The notes below the pieces were generated by a model that worked only from the letters and a program-made list of their open reading frames with translations, had not been told where the DNA came from and ran no database searches. The position numbers and the translations under genes are program-made. From assembly GCA_031553035.1 (NCBI GenBank), contig JAVBLY010000006.1:310001-374000 (forward strand): 64,000 bases of DNA. The letters are read 5' to 3'. Origin of the DNA: JAVBLY01 sp031553035 (GTDB taxonomy: Bacteria > Bacillota > Clostridia > Peptostreptococcales > Anaerovoracaceae). Shown here piece by piece: positions 53,681 to 61,720 of the stretch (positions within the stretch are counted from its first letter, which is position 1; every line of letters starts with the position of its first letter).

Positions 53681-54625
53681 ATGAAAGTCCTTGTAGCAGG
53701 CGGAGCTGGTTTTATTGGTAGTGATTTATGTGACAGGTTGCTCAACGAAGGTCATTATGTGATTTGTGTTGACAATTATTATTTAGGGACTGAAAAGAAT
53801 ATTAAACACAACTTTTCTAATGATAATTTTATTTTTTATAAAAAGGATATTAGCAATTTAGATGAGATGAAAAAAATATTTGAAATAGAAAATGTTGAAT
53901 ATGTTTTTCATTTAGCAGCAAATTCTGATATACAAAAGAGCTCAAATGAACCCTATATAGAAATCCAAAATACGTTTTTAACAACATTCACCCTATTAGA
54001 GTGTATGCGGCTACACGATGTAAAAAAAATCTTTTTTGCATCGACATCTGCAGTGTATGGGGATAAAAATGGCATCGATGTTGATGAATCTATGCTGCTG
54101 TCACCAATTTCTTATTATGGAAGCGCAAAAATGGGCGCAGAAGCATTGATACAGTCTTACAGCTATATGAATGATATAAAAGCCTTGGTATTTCGATTCC
54201 CGAATGTTGTGGGCTCCAGGCTTACACATGGTGTGATATTTGATTTTATTAATAAGCTTAAAAAAAATCCAAATGAGCTTGAAATACTAGGTAATGGCGA
54301 ACAAAAAAAGCCATATCTGTTAGCATCTGAACTGACGAGTGCGATAATTAGGTATATGGATCATAATGAGCGTGTATTGTTATTTAATATTGGAGTAGAT
54401 GATTATTCTTCGGTTAAAACAATTGCAGATATCGTATGTGAAGAGATGGATTTGCATAATGTGGCATATCACTATACCGGTGGCGCCGGGGGATGGAAAG
54501 GAGATGTTCCTGTTTTTGCATACGGTTTAGATAAAATACACAATTCAGGGTGGAAGTCCCGATATTCATCAGATGAAGCAGTTCGCATTGCAGTAAGGAG
54601 CACTTTAGAAAATGGAGAAAATTGA
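53681..54625 (+). CDS. NAD-dependent epimerase/dehydratase (extended SDR)
   Basis: A 314-residue extended SDR, start at 53681 after AAGGGGTG. It has VLVAGGAGFIGSDLCDRLLNEGH, a VFHLAANSDIQKSSNEP segment, catalytic FFASTSAVYGDKNG and ISYYGSAKMGAEAL (YxxxK), and RFPNVVGSRLTHGVIFDFI as in UDP-glucose 4-epimerase relatives. The C-terminal YTGGAGGWKGDVPVFAYGLDKI is also typical. It sits between hddA and the hddC-gmhB fusion, and overlaps the latter by 14 bases. It may epimerise or otherwise modify the activated heptose, or act on an unrelated UDP-sugar; the sequence does not decide. Confidence 0.82.
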   Translation: MKVLVAGGAGFIGSDLCDRLLNEGHYVICVDNYYLGTEKNIKHNFSNDNFIFYKKDISNLDEMKKIFEIENVEYVFHLAANSDIQKSSNEPYIEIQNTFLTTFTLLECMRLHDVKKIFFASTSAVYGDKNGIDVDESMLLSPISYYGSAKMGAEALIQSYSYMNDIKALVFRFPNVVGSRLTHGVIFDFINKLKKNPNELEILGNGEQKKPYLLASELTSAIIRYMDHNERVLLFNIGVDDYSSVKTIADIVCEEMDLHNVAYHYTGGAGGWKGDVPVFAYGLDKIHNSGWKSRYSSDEAVRIAVRSTLENGEN

Positions 54626-55922
54626 AGCTGTTATCATTGCTGGCGGTAAAGGAACGCGCTTGTCAAAATACACCGGGGAAATACCCAAACCAATGGTCGA
54701 GCTAAACGGGAAGCCTGTTCTTGAATATCAAATTGAAGTTTTGAAAAACAATAATATATGTAATATAGCAATTACTGTTGGGCATTTAAAAGAAATAATA
54801 ATAGACTACTTCGGTACCGGTGAAAAATTTGGAGTCAATATTATTTATATTACTGAAGATTTCCCGTTAGGCACAGGTGGCGCTCTTTATTATTTGAAAA
54901 ATAAAGTAAAAGAGAATTTTTTTGTTGTTTTTGGAGATATTATATTTGATATTGACATACACCTGTTATCGGAATTTCATATAAATAATAATGCTATGAT
55001 CAGCTTGGTCACCCATCCTAATTCTCATCCTTTTGATAGTGATTTGGTTGTATGCAATAATGATGGCCAGGTAGTATCTATGATTGAAAAAAATGATAAA
55101 AAAGATGCATTTTATTGTAACTTAGTAAACTCAGGTGCATATATGTTTAATGAGGGTGCAATTGACCTGATTCAGGAACCAAAAAAAATTGATATAGAAA
55201 AAGATGTCATAGTACCCAATATTAATAACAACAATATATATTCATATAAGACAAGCGAGTATCTGAAGGATATGGGGACTTATGATAGATTAAGTGAAGT
55301 GGAATCACATATATCTAAGGGAATAGTATCTAAAAGGAAGTTGTCAAATTTGCAAAAGTGCATTTTTTTGGATCGAGATGGCACTATTAACAGAAAGAAT
55401 GGATTAATTTGTAAACCGGAACAGTTAGAACTTGAGGATTCTGCTGCAACGGCTATCAGTAAGATAAACCATTCAGGTTACTTATGTATTGTTATCAGCA
55501 ACCAACCTGTAATTGCAAGAAATTTATGTACATTTGATGAGTTGAGTGAAATTCATAATAAAATGGAAACACTGCTTGGAAATGAAGGAGCCTTTATTGA
55601 TGATATATACTTCTGCCCTCACCATCCTGACAGCGGGTATCCTGAAGAACGAAAAGAATATAAAATTGAATGCGATTGCAGAAAGCCAAAAATTGGCATG
55701 ATAATGGAAGCTAAGAAAAAATACAATATTGATTTGGACCAATCATTTATAATTGGTGATACTACAACAGATATTATGACTGGCATTAATGCAAACTTAA
55801 AAACTGTTTTGGTAAATACCGGAGATAAGGGGCTTGATGGAAAATATGATATTAGTGCAGATATAATATGTGAAAATGTAAATGAAGCTGTTGAATATAT
55901 ATTAGCAAATGAAAGGAAATAG
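54612..55922 (+). CDS. fused heptose-1-phosphate guanylyltransferase / heptose bisphosphate phosphatase
   Basis: A 436-residue two-domain protein. Residues 1-235 are a sugar-phosphate nucleotidyltransferase: AVIIAGGKGTRLSKYTGEIPKP, LNGKPVLEYQIEVL, FPLGTGGALYYL and FFVVFGDIIFDIDI, like HddC. Residues about 245-430 are a HAD phosphatase: CIFLDRDGTINRKNG, the zinc-site cysteine/histidine array in FCPHHPDSGYPEE and CDCRKPKIGM, and FIIGDTTTDIMTGINANLKTV, like GmhB. Together they would dephosphorylate heptose 1,7-bisphosphate and then activate the 1-phosphate with GTP. The two activities are separate proteins in the best-known pathways. Confidence 0.87.
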   Translation: MEKIEAVIIAGGKGTRLSKYTGEIPKPMVELNGKPVLEYQIEVLKNNNICNIAITVGHLKEIIIDYFGTGEKFGVNIIYITEDFPLGTGGALYYLKNKVKENFFVVFGDIIFDIDIHLLSEFHINNNAMISLVTHPNSHPFDSDLVVCNNDGQVVSMIEKNDKKDAFYCNLVNSGAYMFNEGAIDLIQEPKKIDIEKDVIVPNINNNNIYSYKTSEYLKDMGTYDRLSEVESHISKGIVSKRKLSNLQKCIFLDRDGTINRKNGLICKPEQLELEDSAATAISKINHSGYLCIVISNQPVIARNLCTFDELSEIHNKMETLLGNEGAFIDDIYFCPHHPDSGYPEERKEYKIECDCRKPKIGMIMEAKKKYNIDLDQSFIIGDTTTDIMTGINANLKTVLVNTGDKGLDGKYDISADIICENVNEAVEYILANERK

Positions 55923-55927
55923 TAATT

Positions 55928-56512
55928 ATGGATTACATAAATGATATAAAAGCATATATTAATATGGAAATTGAAGTATTGAAGAAACTTGATATAAAGA
56001 GTATCAATGCCGGAATGAACTTAATAATGGAAACAAGGGAGAATGGTGGACGAATATACACTTTAGGAAACGGCGGCAGTGCTGCAACTGCATCACATAT
56101 GCAAAACGATTTTAACAAGGGACTATCTGAATATATAGATGTGAAATTTGACTTTTGCTGCCTGAATGATAATATTTCAACGTTAATGGCTATCGCTAAT
56201 GACATTGGTTATGATGAAATTTTTAAATTTCAACTTAAAAATAAATTAAAGTCTAATGATTTATTAATCGCAATATCAGGTAGCGGAAACTCTAGAAATG
56301 TAATCAATGCGGTTGAATATGCGAAGTCATGCGATGTGAAAATATTGACGTTTACAGGCTATGACGGAGGAATTTTGAAAACATTATCGGATGTAAGTAT
56401 GCATGCACCAATCAATAGTATGCAGATTACTGAAGATATACACATGATATATGATCATTTAATTATGGCTGTTTTATATAAGGTTCTCTGCAATAAAGAA
56501 CATTGTGAATAA
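55928..56512 (+). CDS. gmhA: sedoheptulose 7-phosphate isomerase-like SIS protein
   Basis: First committed step of heptose synthesis: converts sedoheptulose 7-phosphate to D-glycero-D-manno-heptose 7-phosphate. The 194-residue length matches GmhA. The SIS domain shows GGRIYTLGNGGSAATASHMQNDF, DLLIAISGSGNSRNVINAVEYA and TGYDGG; the C-terminal ITEDIHMIYDHLIMAVLYKVL carries the acidic/histidine residues of the active site. It closes the heptose cassette (hddA, SDR, hddC-gmhB, gmhA), five bases after the fusion gene. A 142-base gap follows. Confidence 0.9.
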   Translation: MDYINDIKAYINMEIEVLKKLDIKSINAGMNLIMETRENGGRIYTLGNGGSAATASHMQNDFNKGLSEYIDVKFDFCCLNDNISTLMAIANDIGYDEIFKFQLKNKLKSNDLLIAISGSGNSRNVINAVEYAKSCDVKILTFTGYDGGILKTLSDVSMHAPINSMQITEDIHMIYDHLIMAVLYKVLCNKEHCE

Positions 56513-56579
56513 GTAATTATTACTAACATAGTGAATTTTATATTGTGGAATTGATTAGCCGGCATACTAGATAGATATC

Positions 56580-56608
56580 TAATTATAATCAATATTATGT
56601 TATAATTA
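56580..56608. promoter_or_regulatory. inverted repeat in the promoter gap before rfbF
   Basis: TAATTATAA (56580-56588) and TTATAATTA (56600-56608) form a 9-base inverted repeat with an 11-base spacer. Each arm contains a TATAAT-like box on one strand. It lies in the only long gap (56513-56654) within the second half of the locus and may mark an internal promoter or operator for the CDP-sugar genes. Confidence 0.4.
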
Positions 56609-56654
56609 GAGGGCTTATTAAGAAGATAGTGAAAGGTAAGGTACGAGGTTTCTA

Positions 56655-57431
56655 ATGAAAGTAGTAATATTAGCAGGTGGATTTGGTACAAGAATCAGTG
56701 AAGAAAGCCATTTAAAACCAAAACCTATGATTGAAATAGGAGAAAAACCGATTCTATGGCATATCATGAAAATTTATTCTTACTATGGTTTTAATGAGTT
56801 TATTATTTGCTGTGGGTATAAGCAACATGTGATTAAAGAATGGTTTGCTGATTATTATTTACATAACAGCGATGTCACATTTGATTTTACCGAACATAAT
56901 AGAATGACAGTACATAACAATACAACAGAGCCATGGAAAGTCACACTAATAGACACCGGTTTGAATACAATGACCGGAGGAAGAATAAAACGGATTGCTC
57001 CATTCATTGGTGATGAAACATTTATGATGACATACGGAGACGGTGTTTCTAACATTTCCATTGATAAGCTTGTATCCTTTCACGAGGAACATGGCAAAAT
57101 AGCAACGATTTCAACGGTACATTCTACACAGCGGTTTGGTGTAATTGATATAAATGATAGTGGATTAATCAGCGCATTCAGAGAAAAGGCTAAGATTGAT
57201 AGTAGTGCCATCAACGGTGGATTTATGGTACTCGATCCTGAAATTTTTAATTACATTGAAGGTGACGATACTATATTTGAAAAAGATCCACTTGAGAACC
57301 TTTCATTAAGCCAAGAATTAATGGCATTCAGACATAATGAGTTCTGGCAATGCATGGACACTCAGAGGGATAAAACACAGCTGGAAGAGCTCTGGGCATC
57401 AGGAAACGCACCATGGAAGGTATGGGAATAG
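56655..57431 (+). CDS. rfbF: glucose-1-phosphate cytidylyltransferase
   Basis: Makes CDP-glucose from glucose 1-phosphate and CTP, opening the CDP-3,6-dideoxyhexose pathway. The 258 residues show VVILAGGFGTRISEESHLKPKP at the N-terminus, IGEKPILWHIMKIYSYYGFNEFIICCGYK, WKVTLIDTGLNTMTGGRIKR, MMTYGDGVSNI and the C-terminal WQCMDTQRDKTQLEELW, all hallmarks of RfbF. The ATG follows GAGG. The stop overlaps nothing; rfbG begins one base later. Confidence 0.96.
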   Translation: MKVVILAGGFGTRISEESHLKPKPMIEIGEKPILWHIMKIYSYYGFNEFIICCGYKQHVIKEWFADYYLHNSDVTFDFTEHNRMTVHNNTTEPWKVTLIDTGLNTMTGGRIKRIAPFIGDETFMMTYGDGVSNISIDKLVSFHEEHGKIATISTVHSTQRFGVIDINDSGLISAFREKAKIDSSAINGGFMVLDPEIFNYIEGDDTIFEKDPLENLSLSQELMAFRHNEFWQCMDTQRDKTQLEELWASGNAPWKVWE

Positions 57432-57432
57432 T

Positions 57433-58479
57433 ATGACTTTTGATTTTTATAAGGGGAAAAAGGTATTTATTACCGGTCATACCGGATTTAAGGGTAGTTG
57501 GCTTTGTAAAGTTCTTTTAAATGTGGGCGCTGAGATATGTGGGTATTCATTAGAACCACCTACTTGCCCTAGTCTTTACCAATTAAGTAATATTGACAAG
57601 GATATCAATTCGAATATTGGAGACATCAGGGATTATGAAAAACTAAGCATATTAATGGGGTCATTCAAACCAGAAATAGTTTTTCATCTCGCTGCTCAAC
57701 CAATAGTTAGAGATTCTTATATGAATCCTATGTATACATATGAAACAAATGTAATGGGCACTGTCCATATTCTGGAATGTATAAAAACAATTGGGGGAAT
57801 AAAATCTTTTTTAAATGTAACAACTGATAAAGTTTATGACAATAAAGAATGGGATCGAGGATACAGAGAAGATGATTGCCTTGACGGGTTTGATCCATAC
57901 TCTAACAGCAAGTCCTGTTCAGAACTCGTTACCCACAGTTACAAGAGATCTTTTTTTGATAAAAGCTTGACCAATATTTCTACGGCTAGAGCAGGTAATG
58001 TAATTGGTGGTGGGGATTTTGCTAAAGACCGAATCATCCCGGACTGTATTAGAGCAGCAGAAAAAAAGGAAGACATTATTGTCAGAAATCCATTCTCTAT
58101 GCGGCCATACCAACATGTACTTGACCCAGTATTTGCATATGTATTGATAGCAGAAAAGCAATTCGAGAACGATAAATATTCAGATTATTACAATGTAGGT
58201 CCTAATGATCAGGATTGTATTACAACAAAAGAAATAGTAGAACTGTTTTGTGATAAGTGGGGAGATATTGGTTGGATAGACAAACATGATGGTGGGCCTC
58301 ATGAAGCGAACCTGCTAAAACTGGACTGTGCAAAAATCAAATCAAAACTTGGGTGGAAGCCTAAATGGAATATCGAAACATCAATTGAAAAGGTTGTTGA
58401 ATGGACGAAACATTATTTAGCCGAAGACAATATTGGAGATACTATGGACAAGCAAATAGGAGAATTTATACGTGGATAG
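57433..58479 (+). CDS. rfbG: CDP-glucose 4,6-dehydratase
   Basis: Converts CDP-glucose to CDP-4-keto-6-deoxyglucose. The start at 57433 gives the usual MTFDFYKGKKVFITGHTGFKGSWLC; upstream in-frame codons would overlap rfbF by about 95 bases. The 348-residue protein has the SDR loop GHTGFKGSW, the dehydratase-type VTTDKVYDNKEWDRGYREDD, FDPYSNSKSCSELV (YxxxK), RAGNVIGGGDFAKDRIIPD and RPYQHVLDPVFAYVLIAE. rfbH follows with an 8-base overlap and a GTG start. Confidence 0.96.
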   Translation: MTFDFYKGKKVFITGHTGFKGSWLCKVLLNVGAEICGYSLEPPTCPSLYQLSNIDKDINSNIGDIRDYEKLSILMGSFKPEIVFHLAAQPIVRDSYMNPMYTYETNVMGTVHILECIKTIGGIKSFLNVTTDKVYDNKEWDRGYREDDCLDGFDPYSNSKSCSELVTHSYKRSFFDKSLTNISTARAGNVIGGGDFAKDRIIPDCIRAAEKKEDIIVRNPFSMRPYQHVLDPVFAYVLIAEKQFENDKYSDYYNVGPNDQDCITTKEIVELFCDKWGDIGWIDKHDGGPHEANLLKLDCAKIKSKLGWKPKWNIETSIEKVVEWTKHYLAEDNIGDTMDKQIGEFIRG

Positions 58480-59806
58480 AAACAGTGAAGAAGCAGCAAG
58501 ACAGGAAATACTCGATTTAGTATCTGATTATTACAAACGATATAAAAGGAATGATTCATCGTACAAAGAAGGAGATCGCATTGCTTATGCCGGTAGAGTT
58601 TATGATGAAAATGAGATGGTCAACCTTGTTGACAGTTCCCTGGATTTTTGGCTAACTGCAGGCGAATATGCGGATAAATTTGAAAAACGTTTTGCTGAAT
58701 ATCTTGGAGTTGATTATTGTTCTCTTGTTAACTCAGGATCCAGTGCAAACTTACTTGCTTTTATGGCTTTAACATCACCGCTTCTGGAAGATCGTCAAAT
58801 AAAAAGGGGAGATGAAGTAATAACTGTTGCAGCAGGATTTCCAACTACTATTGCTCCGATAATCCAGTATGGTGCGGTGCCTGTTTTTGTAGATGTTACG
58901 ATTCCCCAGTATAATATTGATTGCGATAAGCTGGAGGAAGCTTTATCTGATAAAACCAAAGCTGTAATGCTAGCACATACCTTAGGGAATCCATTTGATT
59001 CGAATATTGTACGCAAATTTTGTAATGACCATGGTTTGTGGCTCATTGAGGATAATTGTGATGCTCTTGGCAGCAAGTATACGTTCAATGGAGAAAAAGT
59101 ATTTACCGGTACGATAGGTGATATAGGCGCATCAAGTTTTTATCCCCCCCACCATATGACAATGGGTGAAGGCGGTGCTGTTTACACAAATAGTGATTTA
59201 CTTCATAAAGTGGTTTTATCGATGAGAGACTGGGGGAGAGACTGTATTTGTCCCTCCGGATGTGATAACCTGTGTGGCCATAGATTTGACAGACAATATG
59301 GAGAACTGCCGTTAGGTTATGATCATAAATATGTATATTCACATTTTGGATATAATTTGAAGGCTACAGAAATGCAGGCTGCAATTGGATGTGCCCAGCT
59401 GGAAAAGCTATCTGACTTCACTGTGAAGAGAAGAGCAAATTTCGATAAACTAAAGAATAAGTTAATTGATCTTGAGGGCTCACTTATCCTTCCTGAACCA
59501 TGTGAGAATTCTGAACCAAGTTGGTTTGGATTTCTTGTAACATGCAGAGATGGTATCAGCAGAAACGATCTTGTCCAGTATATTGAAAATCATAATATTC
59601 AGACAAGGATGTTATTCGCAGGTAATATGCTGAAACACCCTTGCTTCAGCTCTCTGAGTGATAAGGATTATCGAGTTGTTGGTAACTTGAAAAATACAGA
59701 TATTATTCTGAATGATTCATTTTGGATAGGGTTGTATCCCGGAATGAAAGATGAAATGATTGAATACATGACTGAAGTAATTAAAGAAGGAGTAAATTCT
59801 CTATAA
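58472..59806 (+). CDS. rfbH: CDP-6-deoxy-4-keto-glucose 3-dehydrase (RfbH/E1)
   Basis: PMP- and [2Fe-2S]-dependent enzyme of the aminotransferase fold that removes the C3 hydroxyl in 3,6-dideoxyhexose synthesis. The 444-residue protein, GTG start nine bases after GGAG, has EYADKFEKRFAEYLGVDYCSLVNSGSSANLLA, DNCDALGSKY, and the diagnostic SSFYPPHHMTMGEGGAVYT, in which histidine replaces the PLP-binding lysine of aminotransferases. A cysteine cluster (RDCICPSGCDNLCGHRF) matches the Fe-S site. The reaction normally needs an NADH-dependent reductase partner (E3/RfbI); none is in the window. Confidence 0.96.
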   Translation: MDRNSEEAARQEILDLVSDYYKRYKRNDSSYKEGDRIAYAGRVYDENEMVNLVDSSLDFWLTAGEYADKFEKRFAEYLGVDYCSLVNSGSSANLLAFMALTSPLLEDRQIKRGDEVITVAAGFPTTIAPIIQYGAVPVFVDVTIPQYNIDCDKLEEALSDKTKAVMLAHTLGNPFDSNIVRKFCNDHGLWLIEDNCDALGSKYTFNGEKVFTGTIGDIGASSFYPPHHMTMGEGGAVYTNSDLLHKVVLSMRDWGRDCICPSGCDNLCGHRFDRQYGELPLGYDHKYVYSHFGYNLKATEMQAAIGCAQLEKLSDFTVKRRANFDKLKNKLIDLEGSLILPEPCENSEPSWFGFLVTCRDGISRNDLVQYIENHNIQTRMLFAGNMLKHPCFSSLSDKDYRVVGNLKNTDIILNDSFWIGLYPGMKDEMIEYMTEVIKEGVNSL

Positions 59807-60697
59807 ATGAAAAAAATATTATTATTGGGGGGAAGTGGATTTATAGGCAGAAATTTGAATGAGTATTTAAATGATTCTGCCCAAAAGTATAATATAGACC
59901 TGCCGTCCAGCAGAGATTTGAATATTTTAGATGAGAAACAAGTCAAAGAGTACCTTAGTCAAGATAGATTTGATGTGGTCATTAATTCTGCAGTATATAA
60001 CCCAAGAACAGACAGCAATAAAGACGCACGCATTGAACTGGAAGCAGACTTGAGGATGTATTACAACTTTGAAAAATATCAGGATTTATATGGGAAAATG
60101 TTGTATTTTGGTTCAGGAGCGGAGTTTGATAAGAGTAAAGATATTTCCGATATCTCTGATGAGGCTGAAGGAAATGGTATTCCTGAAAATAATTACGGAT
60201 TTGCAAAATATATAGTTGCCAATAGTATAAGAAAAAGCAAAAATATTGTTAATCTACGCGTATTTGGATTATTTGGGAAATATGAAAACTGGAAAAAGAC
60301 ATATATCTCCGGAGCTTGCTGTAAAGCAATCAAGGGGCTTCCCATCACAATAAGGCAAAATGTATTTTTTGACTATTTGTACATAGATGATTTTTGCAGA
60401 ATCGTTGAATGGTTTATAAATAATGACTGTCAATATAAAGAATACAATATAGTATCTGGTAAAAAAATTGATTTAAAAACATTAGCTGATACAGTAAGCA
60501 AAAAATCAGGGAAAGAACTCCCCGTTTATATTGCACAAGATGGATTGGCAAAAGAATATACAGCAAATAACGAGAGAATCAAAAATGAAATTTCGAATTT
60601 GCATTTTACAGAAATAGATGCTGCTGTGTCTGAATTATACGATTGGTATCTGATGCGACAAGATGATATAGATATGTTATCATTACTATATCAATAA
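59807..60697 (+). CDS. NAD(P)-dependent sugar epimerase/reductase (SDR)
   Basis: A 296-residue SDR starting immediately after the rfbH stop: KILLLGGSGFIGRNLNEYL, DVVINSAVYNPRTDSN, LYFGSGAEFDKSKDIS, NNYGFAKYIVANSIRK (YxxxK), NLRVFGLFGKYENWKKTYI and FFDYLYIDDFCRIVEWFI. Position after rfbF-rfbG-rfbH suggests it reduces or epimerises a CDP-4-keto-dideoxyhexose, as RfbJ-type synthases do for abequose or paratose, but the YGFAKY motif alone does not fix the product. Confidence 0.8.
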   Translation: MKKILLLGGSGFIGRNLNEYLNDSAQKYNIDLPSSRDLNILDEKQVKEYLSQDRFDVVINSAVYNPRTDSNKDARIELEADLRMYYNFEKYQDLYGKMLYFGSGAEFDKSKDISDISDEAEGNGIPENNYGFAKYIVANSIRKSKNIVNLRVFGLFGKYENWKKTYISGACCKAIKGLPITIRQNVFFDYLYIDDFCRIVEWFINNDCQYKEYNIVSGKKIDLKTLADTVSKKSGKELPVYIAQDGLAKEYTANNERIKNEISNLHFTEIDAAVSELYDWYLMRQDDIDMLSLLYQ

Positions 60698-60715
60698 ATT
60701 AGTTAGGAGAATAAA

Positions 60716-61705
60716 ATGCTAAATGACAAAACGATTCTAATTACTGGGGGAACCGGGTCTTTCGGGAAAAAATTTTTAGAAATGATCTTAGACAGGTATA
60801 ATCCACAGAGGATTATTATTTATTCACGCGATGAATTCAAGCAGAGTAATATGAAAAGTGAATACTCTAATAAATTAGACATATCCAAAGTCAGGTTTTT
60901 TATTGGAGATGTCCGGGATAAAGACAGGTTGATGCGAGCACTGGATAGAGTTGATTATGTTATACATGCTGCAGCACTTAAGCAGGTCCCAACTTGTGAA
61001 TACAATCCATTTGAGGCTATAAAAACAAATATTCATGGTGCACAAAATGTTATTGATGCCTCAATCGATAGAGGGGTAAAGAAAGTAGTTGCTTTGTCTA
61101 CAGACAAAGCCGTAAACCCCATTAATTTATATGGAGGGACTAAATTGGTCTCCGATAAATTGTTCGTATCTGCCAATGCATACAGTAAAATCAGTGGCAC
61201 AAAATTCTCAGTAGTAAGGTATGGTAATGTTGCCGGCAGCAGGGGATCTGTTATTCCATTATTTAATAATATTATAAAAAATGGTGGTAAAGAGTTAACT
61301 ATAACAGATCCAAGAATGACGAGGTTCTGGATCACTCTGGAAGAAGGGGTGGAGTTGGTTTTTAAAGCACTGGAAGAATCAGTTGGTGGTGAAACATATA
61401 TTTCCAAAATACCGTCTTTTAAGATTACCGATTTGGCACATGCTATGCTATCCGATGTAAAGATAAAGGAAATAGGTATTAGGGAAGGGGAGAAACTCCA
61501 TGAAGTAATGGTAACGAAGGATGACAGTTATCTTACATATGAATATGATAATCATTATATAATTTATCCACATTTTGACTGGTGGAAATTTGATGAAGCA
61601 ATTATAGGAAATGGAAAAAAAGTTACTGAAGGGTTTGAATACAACTCAGGTTCGAATTCAGAATGGCTCAGTGTCGATGACTTGCAAAATGCACTAAAAA
61701 AATGA
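60716..61705 (+). CDS. UDP-N-acetylglucosamine 4,6-dehydratase (PseB-like)
   Basis: Short-chain FlaA1/PseB-type dehydratase, 329 residues, converting UDP-GlcNAc to a UDP-4-keto-6-deoxy-HexNAc. Hallmarks: TILITGGTGSFGKKFLEMIL, IIIYSRDEFKQSNM, FFIGDVRDKDRLMRAL, YVIHAAALKQVPTCEYNPFEA, ALSTDKAVNPINLYGGTKLVSDKL and VRYGNVAGSRGSVIPLF. AGGAGAATAAA precedes the ATG. In pseudaminic-acid and bacillosamine-type loci an aminotransferase follows; here a thiamine-diphosphate enzyme does. The K-x-V-N-P-x-N-x-Y-G-x-x-K pattern is of the soluble inverting class rather than the membrane-bound class. Confidence 0.88.
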   Translation: MLNDKTILITGGTGSFGKKFLEMILDRYNPQRIIIYSRDEFKQSNMKSEYSNKLDISKVRFFIGDVRDKDRLMRALDRVDYVIHAAALKQVPTCEYNPFEAIKTNIHGAQNVIDASIDRGVKKVVALSTDKAVNPINLYGGTKLVSDKLFVSANAYSKISGTKFSVVRYGNVAGSRGSVIPLFNNIIKNGGKELTITDPRMTRFWITLEEGVELVFKALEESVGGETYISKIPSFKITDLAHAMLSDVKIKEIGIREGEKLHEVMVTKDDSYLTYEYDNHYIIYPHFDWWKFDEAIIGNGKKVTEGFEYNSGSNSEWLSVDDLQNALKK

Positions 61706-61720
61706 AGGGCTAGTATTTAT

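Noticed and set aside
37337..57433. Longer starts for 42309, 44982, 53681 and 57433 genes
   Set aside because: Upstream in-frame codons exist, but they overlap preceding genes and lack a ribosome site; the chosen starts fit the family N-termini or ribosome-site spacing.
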